From Cinclus cinclus (Eukaryota; Chordata; Aves; Passeriformes; Cinclidae), in the NCBI RefSeq assembly GCF_963662255.1, contig NC_085047.1, positions 11,524,347 through 11,588,346 of the forward strand: a stretch of 64,000 bases of DNA. The letters run 5' to 3'. Shown piece by piece: positions 36,701 to 50,500 of this stretch (positions are counted from its first letter, which is position 1; the number at the start of each line of letters is the position of its first letter). The translations under genes were made by a program, and so were the position numbers. Under the pieces are notes generated by a model. The model did no database searches. It worked only from the letters and a program-made list of their open reading frames with translations, and was not told where the DNA came from.

Positions 36701-39375
36701 AACAAAAATAGCAGCAAGAGACACAGTGTATCTGTATGGGGGGAATAAAGGAATAGGGAGGATGAATTATTATGTGATAAGAAGTGTAAGAGGATGTAAG
36801 AGAAGGAAGGAAGGCAATTGAAGCTGAACATGGAATAAGAGATGGGATACAAGGAATGGAACTGCAGCCACTGCTCATTGGCACTTAGAGGGGCTCTGTA
36901 GGCACAGGAGTTCAGGAAGGTGTAAGAAAAAAGGGAACTTGAAAGATAAGGGGAAAGGACATGAGGATTTTTTAGCTTCACATGATTGTGCTTCATCCAC
37001 ATTGGTGCATCTTGGTAACTATGAAATATTACAAGAAGGAAAGATTTACAGGCAAAGCTTCATATTTGTAAATAAACAGAATATTCCCTCCTGGAAACAA
37101 GTTTTTGTATTTCCTGGTCAATTCTTATTTGTAAGCAGAAAATCCCATTATAATATAATTTAAGTAAATAATAGTAAGCCAATAATATAAATTTGGAGGG
37201 CAGTAACTGTGAAAAGTAGTATCTGAGGGTAGTACACATTTCAGACATATTGAAACCATCTCAAAATTATCCCCCACTACTGAGAATTAGGAACCCAAAT
37301 TAATCTACAGATAATTAATCTACAGATAAACTGAAAATACAGAGCAAAGGCAACACAGATAGCCATAACTGACTAATACTGACACAGGCAATATAGCAAT
37401 GATGCTGGCTAGTTCAGTTCAGTCCAAGACAACAAACACTAAATTTGTTTATATTATGGCCATATTCTAACTGCACAGTGTCATCATAAGGGAGAACTAA
37501 ATCATGTGTGTGCCCTTCCCTTGGCATCTGCTCACTCTATTTGCATAAATGAGAAATACAAAACTCCCAAAAGCCTGAATCAAAAAGAATAAGATAACCC
37601 CAGCTTTTATATGAACTGCAATTAATTTGAAGAGTATTACCACAGAACTTAATTTAGGGAAATTCCTAGTTAGAATCAAGAATGTTATACATTTGTGTGA
37701 ATAAGAACAGTATGTGCAGTGGTGCTAGAAGCAGCAATATTTCTGATTCAAACCATGCACTGAAGAGTTGTTGAGGTTCCAGAACTTCTTTCCCTTTAAA
37801 ATTATAAGAGAATGAAGTTTGTTGACTGCTGATCACTTCCAGACACAGAACGATGATCTATTAGTCCTTTTTAGAGTGTAAGAGCAGTTCCACATGACAC
37901 AAATTAATGGAATATCTCATTAATTCCCTAAATGTCACTAAACTGGTCAAGTCATTATAAGTTTCCATCTCCTTGATGTAAATTTAGCACCTTCCAGATT
38001 TTCAGTTCTGTGAAAACATCTGCAGAATATGGACTCTGTTAAAACAGCAGGGTCCTCATTGGGAGATACCATGATCTTAACCTATTGTGCTATTTCTGTG
38101 AAGGAGATCAACTTATTCAGCATCCAAAAAGAGCTCGAAGATTTGCATTCAAGCTTGTTTTGAGGAGAATTTTTGCCTCTCTATTCTCTATGGAACAAAA
38201 GGAAGAAATGTGAATATTTATGGTATAAGAAATAACATTATTAGGTATTTTCAAACTTGAGCTTTGTATTACAAGGCTATTTGCTTGTTAAGTGAAATGG
38301 CTAACCAGTAAAACAGGTTTTGCTACAGGTATGAAATGGTGATTTGTTTTTTGCCTTAATCTTCACATAAGGTATCCCCAAAGCTGTTTTTTTTAAACAA
38401 AAAGTAGCATAACTCAAAGTGAAGTGAATCATATTCATAGGCACTTTTATGAGGGGGAAAAAAAAGCCCCAAACAATATTGTCTTCTAAAAGACAATCCT
38501 AGTTTACCAGATAGTAATTTCTTCTTGGAGAGAATTACAGTAATTTTACAATGTTTTTAACGTTGCATTACAGGATTCTACTGACTTGTCTGGTTATCAT
38601 CAGTTGCTTCTCTTCTCTCCATTTGATAGAAGTACAATATACCAGTCAGGCCTCAATGTACTGTTGCTTTCTGTGCATTTTATGTACTGCATCTCCAACA
38701 CAGCTTCCCATATGTGATGCTACAATTGTAATACCTGATAGTAAATTTCTTCCTGAGTGAAGTCTTGAGTGAAGATTTATTTAATATCACATAAAATAAA
38801 TGAAAACAGGATCCCCGCATAAAGAAAAGTGTTTACCAATGTAAGTCTATAATTCAATTAATATATATTAAATTAGGAAATACTGAGAAAGTCAATTCTC
38901 AAAATGTATTAAGTACATTGCTTTCGTTTATGTAATTTTTCACTCGGGGCTTTTCTTTTAGAATGTGTGTAGTTCCTCAATAATACCTTCGAATACCATA
39001 AAAACCAGAAAACCTCACTATCAGAATAAAAAAATTAAATCCTTGCTGATGTTAACATACTTAAATAAATTCAGTCCCAGTCACTTTTATGATAGGGTCC
39101 ATAGCATCTCATTAGAAATACTGAAAATGTAACCATCTTTGTAAAATGCAGTAGCATTTGAAATTACTTGTTCTTAAAACTGCTTTATGGCTTCAGAGCT
39201 ACAGAGGACTTCAGAAGATTTAAAGCTGCTTTAAACTTTAAATCTGTGGATTGAAGTAAATGTGTATAAATATACTTGACAAATACTTAGGAGTTTTCAC
39301 TAATGAGACCATGCACATTGAGTTCTAACTGTGGAATGTAAGGGAGTGAGAACAGTTCCTAACATATAGATGTGG
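33751..39375. other. Spacer, mostly intron-like
   Basis: No gene recognised. GC-richer blocks at 35420-35640 and 35785-35930 resemble the unidentified one near 21 kb. A 15-base tandem duplication (TAATCTACAGATAAT) lies at 37301-37330. Good donor motifs at 36144 (GTAAGG) and 36567 (AAG|GTAAGT) lack a clearly matched acceptor. Confidence 0.5.
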
Positions 39376-39491
39376 GGTTTTTTTGTTGTTGTTTGTTTTT
39401 TGTTGGTTTTTGTTTTTCTTTTGATTGTTTGAGGTATTTTTGTTGTTGTTTTTTGTTGTTTTGTTTTTTGCTTGACTTCGGGTTTTTGTTT
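39376..39491. repeat. GTTT-rich low-complexity tract
   Basis: About 115 bases composed almost only of T and G, with TTG and TTTTG units. A degenerate microsatellite; its complement reads as a lysine/threonine-rich chance frame on the other strand. Confidence 0.9.
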
Positions 39492-42400
39492 ATCTTCCAC
39501 AACCTTGGTCTTGAAGATTTGTTAAAGAACCTAAAAAAAAGTTCATAAAATGGTAGTAAGCAATCTAACCAAGAGGTTACAAGAATGTAAATTCATGTAA
39601 TTTATACTAAATTCTAGAATCTCCATGTTTCTTATGAATTAAACTACTTAACAAAAAGCAGTGTGTTTGTTCCAGGATGAAATTTTCATGAATATAGTTT
39701 CTCCAGTTCATTACTTTGTTTGTATAAAAATTTCTTCATTTATTGTTAAATAAGAACAAAGGTAAATTATAAATAATTGAGGGAACATGGTGAATTCTTG
39801 TCCCTTCTTTAGCCTAAGAGCTTTTCTGTAAACCTGGAGGTAGGAATTCCCCTATATATCAAGAAACAGTTGCATGCAGACAGGCAATAGTTCTGTGCTT
39901 TATGGAAAGAATTAAGTGAAGTCTAAGTAAAGAGCATTCTTGAGGAAAAAATCAAAGTATAGAAAGTGTACAAATAAAGTCTTAACAATATCAAGTTCTT
40001 TCAGGGACAAAACAATTCTTCAATTTAATTTTAGATAAAAGTTAAATGGGAAAAAAAGTATCTACAAAAAATCCCCATCAAGCTGCTAAGAGAAATGGGC
40101 CTTGTTCCTAGCACTATGAGTAGTCAAGGGGAAAAGATAAATGAATCATTAATTATCATCTATTAGACAAAGAAAATTATCCCATGATAATCGATTCAGC
40201 AATCCTAAAAGTCCTTGTACTTATGTATCTTAGCATCTCTGGAATAACATAGTCCAAGAAGTGCAAATATTAGTGTTCATTTGAAACTGCACAAAAGCAG
40301 TTCAAAGTAATTCAACAGAAGAACATGAAGGAAGAGGGAATAAATCTAAAATGGAAAGCATAATGTAAATCATCTTTATAATTGTTTACCAGATAATGTT
40401 TGCCAACTGGTTGTCTGAACTGTTGCCTTTTTGCTAATCTGTACATTTTGTAGGATAAAATCTATTATCTAAAGGTAAACCAGCTTGATATACAGTACTT
40501 GAATGGCTTCTACTTAAAAATATTACTATCAGTATATAGAAAGAAAAGTAAATCTATTTATTGGCAAGGCTACAAGCCACAGCATTTTGAGAAATTCAAC
40601 ATATTCACAATTTTCAGTAAATATGATAATAAATATATTATTATCATATAATATATTTTAGTAAATATGATAAATATGATTCACCTTTAAGCGATGCACA
40701 CCCATGAATAAGACATTGCAATTACATTCATCAAGTGTTAGGGAATAGTTAGAAAAACAGGTTAATACCCAATCTTTCAGAAGACCCTTCTCTTCCATGA
40801 TAATCTCACTGAAGTCTTTAAGGGCATTTGTACTCAGGAAAGCATTCAGACTTGCTTTGAAAGCAAAGGTCCTTGCATCTTTCTCCATTCATATACCTCT
40901 ATTTAATAGTTTTCCACGGATAGCTTCTAAAAACAGGAGGTACCTAGGAGAGTGACATCTTTTTGTGACATAGTACAGTGAAAAGCAGGAGCTCAGGACA
41001 ATTTAATGGTTTGTCCAACCGAGTTTGTGTTGGATGTCATTGGGATCAAGGGTTGAGCCTTCTGGTTTGCCAAAACGATGACTAGTCCAAAACACATATT
41101 TATGAAAGTCCTTTCTGGGCAGTACATTAAAGGCCTAGTGCCTGTGTTCTGAGTTAAACAGCACCATCTCACAGTTTGAAGGCTGTGTATAATGTTGGAA
41201 TGTGTTTTCTCTATCAGTGTGATGTTTTCATACTGTGTTTTATAATGTAGTAATTACACAGCTTGCCCCACAGTTCTTCTTGAAATTAATGCATCTCTTG
41301 TATGTAATAGTAAACCACATTTAATAAGACTATTTCATTGTCATAAATATTAAAAGCTACATAATATATGCACATATAAAGACTGCAGTAATGAAGGTGT
41401 TTAAAATAAACACTACCAATTGAAATTCAAGTGCTGAAGCTCAGTGGATGCTGAAAGTAAAAGTAGCTGTACAAATAGAACTAAAATTGCCTTTGTTTAT
41501 CTTCATTGTCTAAGAGGAGAGGAATATGGCAAATGAACAAGGAGGTTGAGCAGTGATGGGAAGTTCAAACTTTTTTCTTTAAATAATCTGCAACACTGAC
41601 TTTCCATTAAGGAACCTGAAGAAATGTCCTTGCCAACAGCATTTAACTTCACCTGTTCTGTATCCTCTGTGCCCTGGCCCTTTTTCTATGGACAGGGCCA
41701 CTAGACCTGCCAGACACAGCTCTAAGAGCTCCAGGTCCATCTAGGGAAGAATTATGCCATGGAGGGAAGTGAGAAAATGACCATTAGACTGTTTTCCAGG
41801 CAAATCCTGAGGTTGCAGGAGCTCTGAGTGTGCAAGGCACCAGTGGACAAATCCCAGCCATCACTATTGGAGCACATGGGCAGCTGAGCATTCCCTGCTC
41901 AGACCTAGGCAGGCTCAAAGAGACAACTGAATTATGTGAGGAGATGCAGAGCAGCCCAAGATAAAGGAGGTTCAAAACTGAATTAAATCCACTTTACTTC
42001 CACTTGCCACAAGGTGTGAATGGTATGGTCTGCACCTTAGGAATAAGCAGTTTAAAGTATTTCTGTGAGCATTCTTTTATTAACACGTGAAAGGATGGGG
42101 TTAAAAAACCCTACCTAATCTCAAATTGCAATATTCGGATACGAATTTTTATGAATCCCACAGCTCTGAGAGTAATGCTTGACACTTGAGTGGGAAAGGG
42201 TTTAGCTGTAAAATTCTCAGTTCAAGATTATAAAAGTAGAAGTTCAGAAAAGTTAAGATCAAAAAAGTGTCTAGGAGTGTGGATTTTTCTTCTGATTTGA
42301 GTGACTTTGCTCCTTATATTTGGATGCTAATGCAATTAAGAGGTCTCAGTCTCTCAGGTCTCTCTAACACCTCTCCCTTCTTGCATTAAAGAAATGTACT

Positions 42401-43900
42401 TTTTGGAATAATGTGATAAAATATATAAGCATTTCTCATTTATATGTGGTCATGTTTTAGTTTCTCTATTAACAAATTGAAGAGTAAAGACTCTTCAGTA
42501 CTGAAGAATTGAATACTACTGTGACAAGTTTCCAGAAAACTGTTACAGATTAATCTAGTGAAGTATATTTCTGCACAACAGGAAGAAATAGAGACTGGGA
42601 ATTAGAGAAGGCTCTATTTAGAGTAAGATTCTGAAATGCTAATATCATAGTTACCAGGTCTTTTTTTTTAAATATATTAATTCATCACTATTCTATTAGC
42701 TCTTTTATTTGTGCCTTTTCTTTTTAAAACCAATTATTAGGAAAGAAGGGGAAAATGAATCAGTCAACATAATGTTTGGACTTCAAAAATTTTCTCCACA
42801 GGAGCAGCTGTTAAGGAAGCTAAGTAGTCACTGGGGGAGAGGAAAATCCTCATCATGGGGTGAAAATGGCTGGATGACAAAGTCTAGAGTGAAAATATAT
42901 ATTCGTCCTGCTATGTGACTGAAAGATTAGAGTGGGCTGCTCCACTGCTTCATGTTATGATGTTTGCTATTTAATATTTAATGGAAAGAATGGAAAGAAA
43001 GTTAGACAATGAGATGGCAGCACCTGCAAATGTCACAATTAGCTGGGTTACTCAAATCCAAAACACACTATGGGGGGAACTTCAAAAGGGAGCCCCGAGA
43101 CCTACAGCAGTGGATGACATGATGTCAAAAAAAAAAAAATCAACAGTATGAAAACTAGCAGGCATTGAAAGAAGTAATTTGAACTATTTATGACCTCTCT
43201 TGGGTTCTAAATTAATTTAGAAATACCAGAAAAAGAGATCGAGTAATTGTGGACAACCCAATAAAACCTGTGATCTCAGTGTTTCATCAGCCTTTCCCCT
43301 CCCCTTATAAATTCTCCAAATAAAAGGATCCTTTCATCACAAAACAACAATCAATGGCAACATGACCCTGTCTGTGCAATAAAGTACATCCAGTACAGCT
43401 GATAGCATACAACGCAGCATCATCTCTTATTCCGACTGCTGTGATAGAGAAAAAATAGGCAACAAGAGAAAGAAAACAACCTATTTCTTAATAAATATGT
43501 TGTGTCTTTTTCCAAAGTAGAATGAGAGAAGATTTGGCAAAAGTGAGGGGATACAAATTTTACATATGCAGAAATACCACATTTTTTTTCATTAAATAAG
43601 TAACTAAATGCTAGTCAATGCAAGAAGGTTCCAGACTTGTAGGTGCTTACATTTGGGAAGGCAATTTAGATGTGCAAAGTCAAACCGAGATAAAAGTGCT
43701 TTTAGTATCCACCATTACAGGGTGCTGAGCATCCCATAGAGACTCTTCTTTCTCAGAAATCAGAGATGGGATGTGTCAGTGAAGGTCTTAATTGTTCCCT
43801 CTGTGGGGCAAGGTTTACCCTGTCTTTGCCATTGTTGAAAGAAACGAGAGATTTCTCTGAACAGTCCTTGTTCCTTGCTTACATTTTAGTTATTACTTAG
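39492..43900. other. Spacer, mostly AT-rich
   Basis: No gene recognised. Contains the AT palindrome and duplication near 40.62 kb and a slightly GC-richer patch at 41640-41960 with no identity. Confidence 0.5.
40617..40673. repeat. AT-rich palindrome with flanking direct repeats
   Basis: TATGATAATA (40622-40631) and TATTATCATA (40639-40648) are exact inverted arms around a 7-base spacer. The 14-base AGTAAATATGATAA occurs at 40617 and again at 40660. The arrangement suggests a local duplication and inversion through fork slippage. Confidence 0.8.
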
Positions 43901-43991
43901 CACAGATATGGTTTACAGAGTTATACCTGTAATTAGCCCAACTGCATCCTCTGCATCTGATGGGCTACATGTGTCTTTCTCCAGTCCAAAG
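43901..43991 (+). other. Candidate spliced exon (91 bases)
   Basis: The acceptor has a pyrimidine-rich lead (TTCCTTGCTTACATTTTAG, then TTATTACTTAG) and the donor CAAAG|GTAAGG is close to consensus. It lies on the same strand as the microRNAs, between let-7c and miR-125b-2, where host exons are expected. An inner CTTTCTCCAG at 43975-43984 offers a competing acceptor. Based on motifs alone. Confidence 0.3.
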
Positions 43992-44377
43992 GTAAGGTTA
44001 ATAGAAAATCTCATATGCTATGAAAAAATTAACTACACAGTAGTACAAGAACCGTGCCAGTGTTACCATGGACAGTCACACACCCCCAGCAGGGATCTTT
44101 ACACAGTGTACCTCCAAGCAGAACACGTGGGAGGAGAGGAAGGAAAAAGTAAAATGAGCATCCTCTTTTTTTTATTATTATGTACAGAAATGATTAAAAT
44201 AGATTTCAAGGAGAAAAGTTCGTTGTGCAGTTGCTCCAACAACTGTGTTTTAAAAATATTTGGAAAAGAGAGGATTTGCAGAAATGCATTAAAAGGTGCT
44301 CATTAAGGTGGCCATGATCCATTCTGCTGGTGGATCTTCTCGTGCCAAAGATTTCACAGGGGCAGAGGCAGGAGGTC

Positions 44378-44556
44378 GGAGGCTGCCCAGGGAAGTGGTT
44401 GAGTCACTATTCCTGGAGGTATTTACAAGACGTGGAGATGTGGCACTGAGGGACGTGGTTTAGTGGTGGACTTGGAAGTGCTGCGTTAACAGTTCGACCT
44501 AGTGATCGTAAAGGTGTTTTAAAACCTAAGTGTTTCTCTGGTGCTATGATTCTATC
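44378..44556 (+). mobile_element. CR1 LINE, 3' region fragment
   Basis: Landmarks GGAGGCTGCCCAGGGAAGTG, GTTGAGTCACTATTCCTGGA, GGTATTTACAAGACGTGGAG, ATGTGGCACTGAGGGACGTG and GTTTAGTGG appear in the order of the avian CR1 3' region, followed by a diverged AGTGATCGTAAAGGTGTTTT block and a GCTATGATTCTATCC end. This subfamily (with the GTGGCACTGAGGGA block) differs from the copy at 14490. It is 5' truncated and inactive. Confidence 0.93.
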
Positions 44557-47500
44557 CTCTTTTATTAGGCTGGTTTGAACTTCATATGAGTTGAGCATGC
44601 TGACATACACTGACTGTTCAGCATAAGGAAAAGGTCCAGATTTTACCTGCAATTAAAATGCTGTCTCATATTTTGCCAGGTTGTTCCATTTCACAATGGC
44701 AGCAAAGAATCTCAGAAAAACCCCAAACCAAAGAAATTAATTGAAGTCTTCTAATAGTTACCCTTAACTCCAAAGCAAATCCATACACCACTCTATTCTT
44801 TTCTTCTTTCTGGTAGTTTTGTCTTGTCCTGTGTTATTTTATATACTTGAAAATTCCTCTAAATTACTAAATATTTTTTCAATATCAGAAGGTTTCATCA
44901 TTCTTTTTTTTCATTGAATAGTCTCCTTAATCTGTAACTACTTCCTGTTCTCTTCTACAGTTTGCAATATTTTCATATTCTCATAAAAATCTCAGTTCTC
45001 TGGAAGGGCAGGTTGAAGAATTCTCACTGGGATGTTGCTGTTGTGATCTACTTTCAGTCCCTGTCAAGGCAGGTGAAACATTGAACTGCTGCCATGCTCT
45101 GAGGTGCCCCTGTCTATTGATTCTCACCAGTGATGTCACTCTTTGACTTCCTTATTATTGTTTGAAAGCCTATAAGAACTAAAGCTACAAGTGATCCATG
45201 CTGCTTTCTGAGCCAGTGAAGAATTAGTCTCTGCTCGTGTTTGGTGTAAGGTAGTTTTGTACATGTTAGCCATTATCTTGAAGTAGTGTTACATTGTGAA
45301 AAAAAATTCCTTCTTACACAAATGGAAATTCTTATTTCTATCTCAGTTCTACATAGTACTCTTTATGGAAAAAATTCTGCACTTTTTCTGTGGAGGTATT
45401 GCCCGAACAATACTTGTAGGCTGTTGTGAAAATGCTTAAAATATTTACCTCTCTTGACAGTTCTGCAGACTATGTTGGCCTAATTGAAAACCTTTTTTAT
45501 GTATTTTTTTTCTGAAACATTTCCACATTATCAAAGTGTTTCTGATAACAGGATGGCAAGAACGGGAGGAGCTAGTAAAAATTCATTTGACTGGTACATC
45601 TCATTTTAGGCTAATTTTGGCTGTACCGTGGTAGCAATGGTAAATGAGAAAATATTCTCCTACACTTTGTTTGCATATAGGTTACATCAGTGGAGAAAGT
45701 TCATATAGGAAAATGTGTAGTGCATGCTTGCACTCAATGCCAATTTGGGTAAATTCTGACTGCAGTCCTGAAGCAGAGGTGTCAGGTGATCTTAATAAAT
45801 TACATGACTAGGTTTATATGGAAAAACCCTTTACTAGAGATCCCTTTGCTTGGTTTATTTTTAAGTGAAAAAGTGGTCTGTGTAAGAAATGTTATTGTTC
45901 CATCAAGTTTATTTTAACCCTTTGGATAATAAGCTGAAATGTTACATAGATTTTGTGGATTTCACTCCCACACTTAACAACGTCAAATATTAAACTCTGA
46001 CAAATCAAAAGAAAATTCCTATATTCATATTAGACAATGAGCCAAATAAATTTTGTCTTTTAAGAGCAGAATACAACCTGGAGGACCTTAAGAGTGAGAG
46101 GAGTGCACAATCATGAGCACTAATAATCTTACCAAAAGTCCAAATGAATGAATGGGGAGTATCATTCGATACTGTTTCATTTGGGTTGGGTTTTTTCCTT
46201 CAAATGGATGTTGGTTTCAAAGGAATGCAAGATATTTTTTTTTCTTTTCCCAAAAATGATAGAAAAATATTAATAAATTTGATTAATATTGAGCAGAATA
46301 TTTTTGGTGCATCTTTATCCAAAAAATACAGGAATACAAGAGTATGAGTCCTAAGACAGTTTGAGAAGCAGTTTTTCCTGTGAATAAAGGGAAACCGTGC
46401 TGATGTAGTGTAATTTGTTGCACATTTATTGAGGTGTGAATGCCTCGTATTTAAAATTAAAAGCTGCTGCTATGAGTTCACTAGCTAAAGTGTGACAGGA
46501 GTGAAGAAGAAAATTTTAAATAACTGAAATCTGTAAGAATTGATGGGGAGGTAGAAGTTATAAACCTGTCCTCATGTATTGTTTGCCTCATGCTTCCTGA
46601 TGCTCCTCACTGAATAATGAAAATGCCTGTTGATTTATTTGCTGAATTCTAAGAATGAAGCAAGTGTAAAGGCAGGCTGAAAAAATACTGTGCTTCAACT
46701 TGCTTTTAAAGAACTCTGTTTTCATCAAGGCTTAAGAGGGCCACTTTTCTGTGAAAAGATCACATGGCACTTTTGCAGGTGGATTTAGCAGAGCAGCCTG
46801 CCACTTCTGCATTGCATTGAGCCACTTCATAAATCTGGGTACTTAGACATTTAGCTAGATTACAGGTTTTTGTTTCCAGCCCAGGAAGGCTGCAGTTACC
46901 TAACTAGAATCCACAGAAAATTTTGGTAATTAATTTTTCAAGCAACTATGCTTATGGTATCTGTACCCTGTCCAGAGGTATAATGTTTCTGTCTAATAAA
47001 GGAAGCATAGAAGAGCTCAGACTATAAGATTCTCAGTTGTTGGCTCAAGGCTTTATGAAGAATTTCTATGCTTCAGAAATGTAACATATATTTACTTAGT
47101 ATCCTGTATATTTTATCAGTGTAGTATCTCTCTTTAAACTTGTCAGTTGTGTATTTGATGACATTTAGGGCACAATAGCTTTTAACTATACTTATCAGAC
47201 TCATCTAGAGACAGTATCTTCAAAGTGGCTTTCTGAACTTTCCAGATGTGTTTGAAATATGTGATCTTGTAATTTGGAGTTTATTTACAACTTTTCTTTC
47301 TTTGCAAAGCTCCAGTGATGGATTCCAAGGGATCTCTGGATAGAGAGAGAAAAAAACACAACAAAGTAATTATTAAACATAATTTCTCTTGGTTAGTTGT
47401 TGTTGTTGAGTTTTGTTAGCTTTGCTTCTTTGTCATCTGGGTAGCTACACTCAGCAGACTCCAGGGTCTGACTGTATGAAGTAGTTCCCGTTTTGGTAAC

Positions 47501-50500
47501 AACAGACTCCTTGCACCAGAGAGCTGATGTTCAAAGGCAGTGCAGTTACCACTGCTCATGTTGAACAGAGTGTGGAATTTGACCTTTATGAAAGAATTGC
47601 GAAGAGGCTTTGAAATCCCTGTAATGATATCCACAGAAAACAGAGAGGAGCTGGGAAGAGGGAAGTTTTAGTGAGTTTTAGAGGACAGCACGCTATCCCC
47701 CTCCCTGTCCTATGTACCCTCCGCCACCCTTCAGTTCCTGAAGAAACATGACTACAAAATTCCATGATATTTCATTTTCCCCACTTGGAGTCTCTCTTAA
47801 TAATATACAAACCTTCTCCTTTTTCTTACCTCACAGTCTTTTGTTAGAAGGCTCATCTGTGCTTGTCTGATTCAAAGGAAGACCTTTGGCATCTATTTAT
47901 ATGCAGTGTTGAAGACAGGATGCTGAGCAAGAGCAAGCTCTTGGATTTAACCCATTAGGGCCATTTTTATGCTACATAAGGGATTGAGAGTTACATTCCT
48001 CCTATTGCTGGTAATCCTACAGGCATCTCTCCTGCTAGCATGGAAGCACGTGTTTTCAAAATGTAGCACAGCTTTCTGCTCTTCGTGGAAAAAACTGGTG
48101 CATTAAGAAGGATTTGCTCAATGTCCTTGTGGTGCTGTCCCAAACTGCAATTTTGGATCCTGGGAAGGCAAGACTTTGTACTGATGGATTTCACAAAGGG
48201 AGCTGTGCCTTTCAAGGTGCCATTGCAAACTAATAATCAAAAATGAAGAAAAGATAGAAAAGATACCTGTATTCTCTGATGTCTACATCTTCTAGATTAT
48301 ACTCAAGGACATATTCATTTGAGGATATGCAAATGAACTGCTTCAAGCCAACATTATGGGTCAAATTTACTTTATTACAAAACTAGTTATGTTTTGGGGG
48401 TTATTTTAAAGGTAAATGCACGTGGGCATGGGTAGTTTATTTTCTTTTATTATTTTATTTTATTTGTACAATAATTCTTTAAGCTGCCTGGTAGCACATG
48501 TTGCTGGTCTCTTCCAGCCAGCTGGTGGGTTCCCAAGCAGAGTCTGTCACATGCTCATGTCACATGGAATCCCCCTGCACTTCCAAATTCTCATATCCCT
48601 GGAGAGGCATGGGCCTTTGGGGGCTGAAATGCTCAGTCGTTGCACCGAGATGCTCTGTTTAGGAATTCAGGGCACAACATAAACCTAGCTGTGGATCATG
48701 CCACCTCCTTTTCTTGTTTTTTTCCTCCCCTGTTTTTCATAAATTCTGGATGTGATATGTTTTGTCTTATGTTGCTGCTCTCAGATTGCACGTGTGAGAA
48801 CATAGCATCTCAGAAAAGATTTACAAACATGGGTGCGGTGACTGATGGCACTTTATTTCTGAAGGAAAAGGCATATGTTTGCCTTGTGGTGTGTGGATCA
48901 AAATCCAGTGAAAAGTGAACTGACTACATCAGTAATAGGCATGTTATTTACCCCTTCCCCTCCTGACCCCCCTAAAAATTAAAGGCAGGAAAATACTGAA
49001 TGCTATGTGGAGATAACATACAATTTATTGATTCTCTCTCTATGCTTTATGGCTCTAATGGACTTTATGGAAACCCTAAGCCTAGCCATTTTATCTTTGT
49101 AAATAATTGACTGAGAACACTGTTCTAAATAAGATAAGTAGAGTGAGATACATGCAAAGAGAAGACCATACAAGTAATTATATGTATATGGTACATTTCA
49201 GCCTGTTTTGGCAAAGTTCAAATACCATAGTGTCTGAAAATTAGAGATCTAATTTTTGGCTCAAGTCTGTTGTCACAACTACCCTTAGCTCTACTGTAAT
49301 TTGCATTTCAAGTGTACTGGAATCTCTGAGCACCGCCTCTGTGTGTTGTATGATTACTGTTAATACTTGGTTTCACAGTTATTTACAGCCTTGATGTATT
49401 GCTTGACTACTGCTAATATCTCATTTATTATTCTGACCACCCTGAACAGCCCTTCTACTTGATACTTCCTGGGGTGTCTAGTCTTTTATCCCCTGGCTGT
49501 AACTTCTAATTTCTCTCTGGCTGTAAAAGTCTCATACCTTTGCATCAGAAAGTACTTTACTTTTGTGTTGCAGGGCTCAACACGGATACCAGGGAGCATA
49601 GCAACACTACTTCATAGTCAGAATATTGGGACTTTTAGTGTCCTAAGCAGCTGACTTGGAGAAGCTCAGGTTCATATAGCTCCTGGCTCCAATGAGGTGC
49701 AAGGCCACATATATTCTGCCTAAGTTCAGGTTGGCACTGAAAGAAGAACTCCATCCTCTTGCTAGTGGCATTCATTTCCCGCCAGCTTTTTCTGCTGGCA
49801 CTTAGTTTATATGACTCTTAAACTAGAAGAAGGATAGATCCTGCTGCAAACTAATCTTGTATTTCTTCTGGTTTGCTTTTTGGGATAGTTTCCTAACCTG
49901 CTCTAGGATGCAGCTGTGAGAGGCAAGTGTCAGCACAAAGTGGAGGAACAAATGACCCAGCTCAGGAGGGAGAGCAGAAAGGACCACCACTTCTGGCAGA
50001 CATCCTGATTTATGCTACAGGTCTTGTTCTGCACACACACTGGGAGCTGGCAAATGGGCATTGCTACCTTGCATGAGTGATGTTGACAGTCACTCATCTT
50101 TAAATGGCAACAGGTTCTGTCCCCCCATTCAGTTCCTATTGACAAGCTCTGTCTTTTATGCAGGAGGTGTAAGTGAAGTCTGGCACTCCAGGTTTTGGAA
50201 ACTGTTCATCTCTGCTACAGGCACCCAGCGATACAGGTTACATAAAGTGCTCTCTACAATGTAAACTGGCATAAGAAAATGCCTTATAGAAGATAAGCAT
50301 AATTATCTAAACCCTTAAGTAGAAGCACCCATAACATTTGCCAAACAAAAATACAGACAATTAGAATATTTGGCTTAGCACATTCTGAAATTGGTCTTTG
50401 GGATCTCAAAATCTGTGATTCGGTCTCCCTAGCTTGGTGAGTTGGATTTCCAGTTGGGAGATTCTTTCAGCAGAGCTTAGGTTTTAAACCAGATATATAT

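Noticed and set aside
36655..37002. 115-codon minus-strand frame rich in serine, leucine and tyrosine
   Set aside because: Composition mirrors a purine-rich + strand; no motif, and an overlapping second frame looks equally open.
43908..44306. 132-codon plus-strand frame at the candidate exon
   Set aside because: It reads through the strong donor at 43992 and shows no domain.
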